From: an uncultured Paraprevotella sp.
GTDB lineage: Bacteria > Bacteroidota > Bacteroidia > Bacteroidales > Bacteroidaceae
Length of the DNA: 40,290 nt
Direction: 5' to 3'
Assembly: GCA_944321525.1 (NCBI GenBank)
Contig: CALULQ010000072.1
Span: 1 to 40,290 of the forward strand
Numbering within the stretch: position 1 is the stretch's first letter; each line of letters starts with the position of its first letter. The notes under the pieces were generated by a model. It was not told the origin of the DNA and made no database searches. It was given only the letters and a program-made list of their open reading frames with translations. A program made the translations under genes and the position numbers. Positions 40,216 through 40,290 of this stretch are shown here, piece by piece.

Positions 40216-40290
40216 TGGGCAAAGATGGATTCGAACCACCGAAGGCGTAAGCCAGCAGATTTACAGTCTGCCCCATTTGGCCACTCTGGT
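40216..40290 (-). tRNA. tRNA-Tyr (GTA), 5' end beyond the window
   Basis: The minus strand shows the D arm, the anticodon stem GCAGA/TCTGC with loop CTGTAAA (GTA), the long variable arm typical of class II tRNAs, the T loop TTCGAAT and the acceptor 3' strand TTTGCCC. The first eight or so bases lie past 40290. The Tyr-Gly-Thr-tuf-Trp order matches the tufB region of many bacteria. Confidence 0.92.

Overview
The window is a chromosomal segment from a member of the Bacteroidota, most likely order Bacteroidales and perhaps family Bacteroidaceae. The evidence is the fused str-S10-spc-alpha ribosomal cluster, with map and infA between secY and rpmJ, and L17 with an Ala/Glu-rich tail. Genes mostly lack Shine-Dalgarno leaders. 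Promoters match the Bacteroides-type TTTG-N19-TAnnTTTG pattern. The proteins include a lipoprotein with an acidic export-like signal and DUF3467 and DUF3089 members. Almost every gene lies on the minus strand, so the window is read from right to left.

From the right end come tRNA-Tyr (5' cut by the window), tRNA-Gly, tRNA-Thr, tuf, tRNA-Trp, secE, nusG, rplK, rplA, rplJ, rplL, rpoB and rpoC. An attenuator-like hairpin separates rplL from rpoB, and a strong terminator follows rpoC. At the left end lies one long cluster: rpsL, rpsG, fusA, rpsJ, rplC, rplD, rplW, rplB, rpsS, rplV, rpsC, rplP, rpmC, rpsQ, rplN, rplX, rplE, rpsN, rpsH, rplF, rplR, rpsE, rpmD, rplO, secY, map, infA, rpmJ, rpsM, rpsK, rpsD, rpoA, rplQ. 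It starts at a good consensus promoter upstream of rpsL and ends at a terminator after rplQ. Beyond that are a pair of 24-bp direct repeats and the last codons of a convergent gene.

Between these two housekeeping blocks (about 18.4 to 27.4 kb) is an accessory island. It holds a DUF3089 alpha/beta-hydrolase lipoprotein, a 1398-residue coiled-coil surface lipoprotein, a small lipoprotein, an OmpA-type protein, a solitary IS3-type orfA, and DUF3467. The main discovery is upstream of the giant lipoprotein. A perfect 22-bp inverted repeat (25513-25534 and 25697-25718) encloses 162 bp. Inside, on the plus strand, is a perfect promoter, TTTG-N19-TACATTTG. It points away from the lipoprotein, so this sequence shows the OFF state. 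Inversion would aim it straight at the lipoprotein start codon with a leader of about 88 nt. This is the architecture of a phase-variable surface-layer or surface-fibre operon like the invertible-promoter lipoprotein/OmpA loci of Bacteroides thetaiotaomicron. No recombinase is encoded in the window, so inversion would have to be done in trans.

Other points of interest are a structured RNA region between rpsK and rpsD that could be an S4 autoregulatory site, a possible S7 site between rpsL and rpsG, a 40-bp dyad in the gene-free stretch beside the invertible promoter, and zinc-free forms of S14 and L36.
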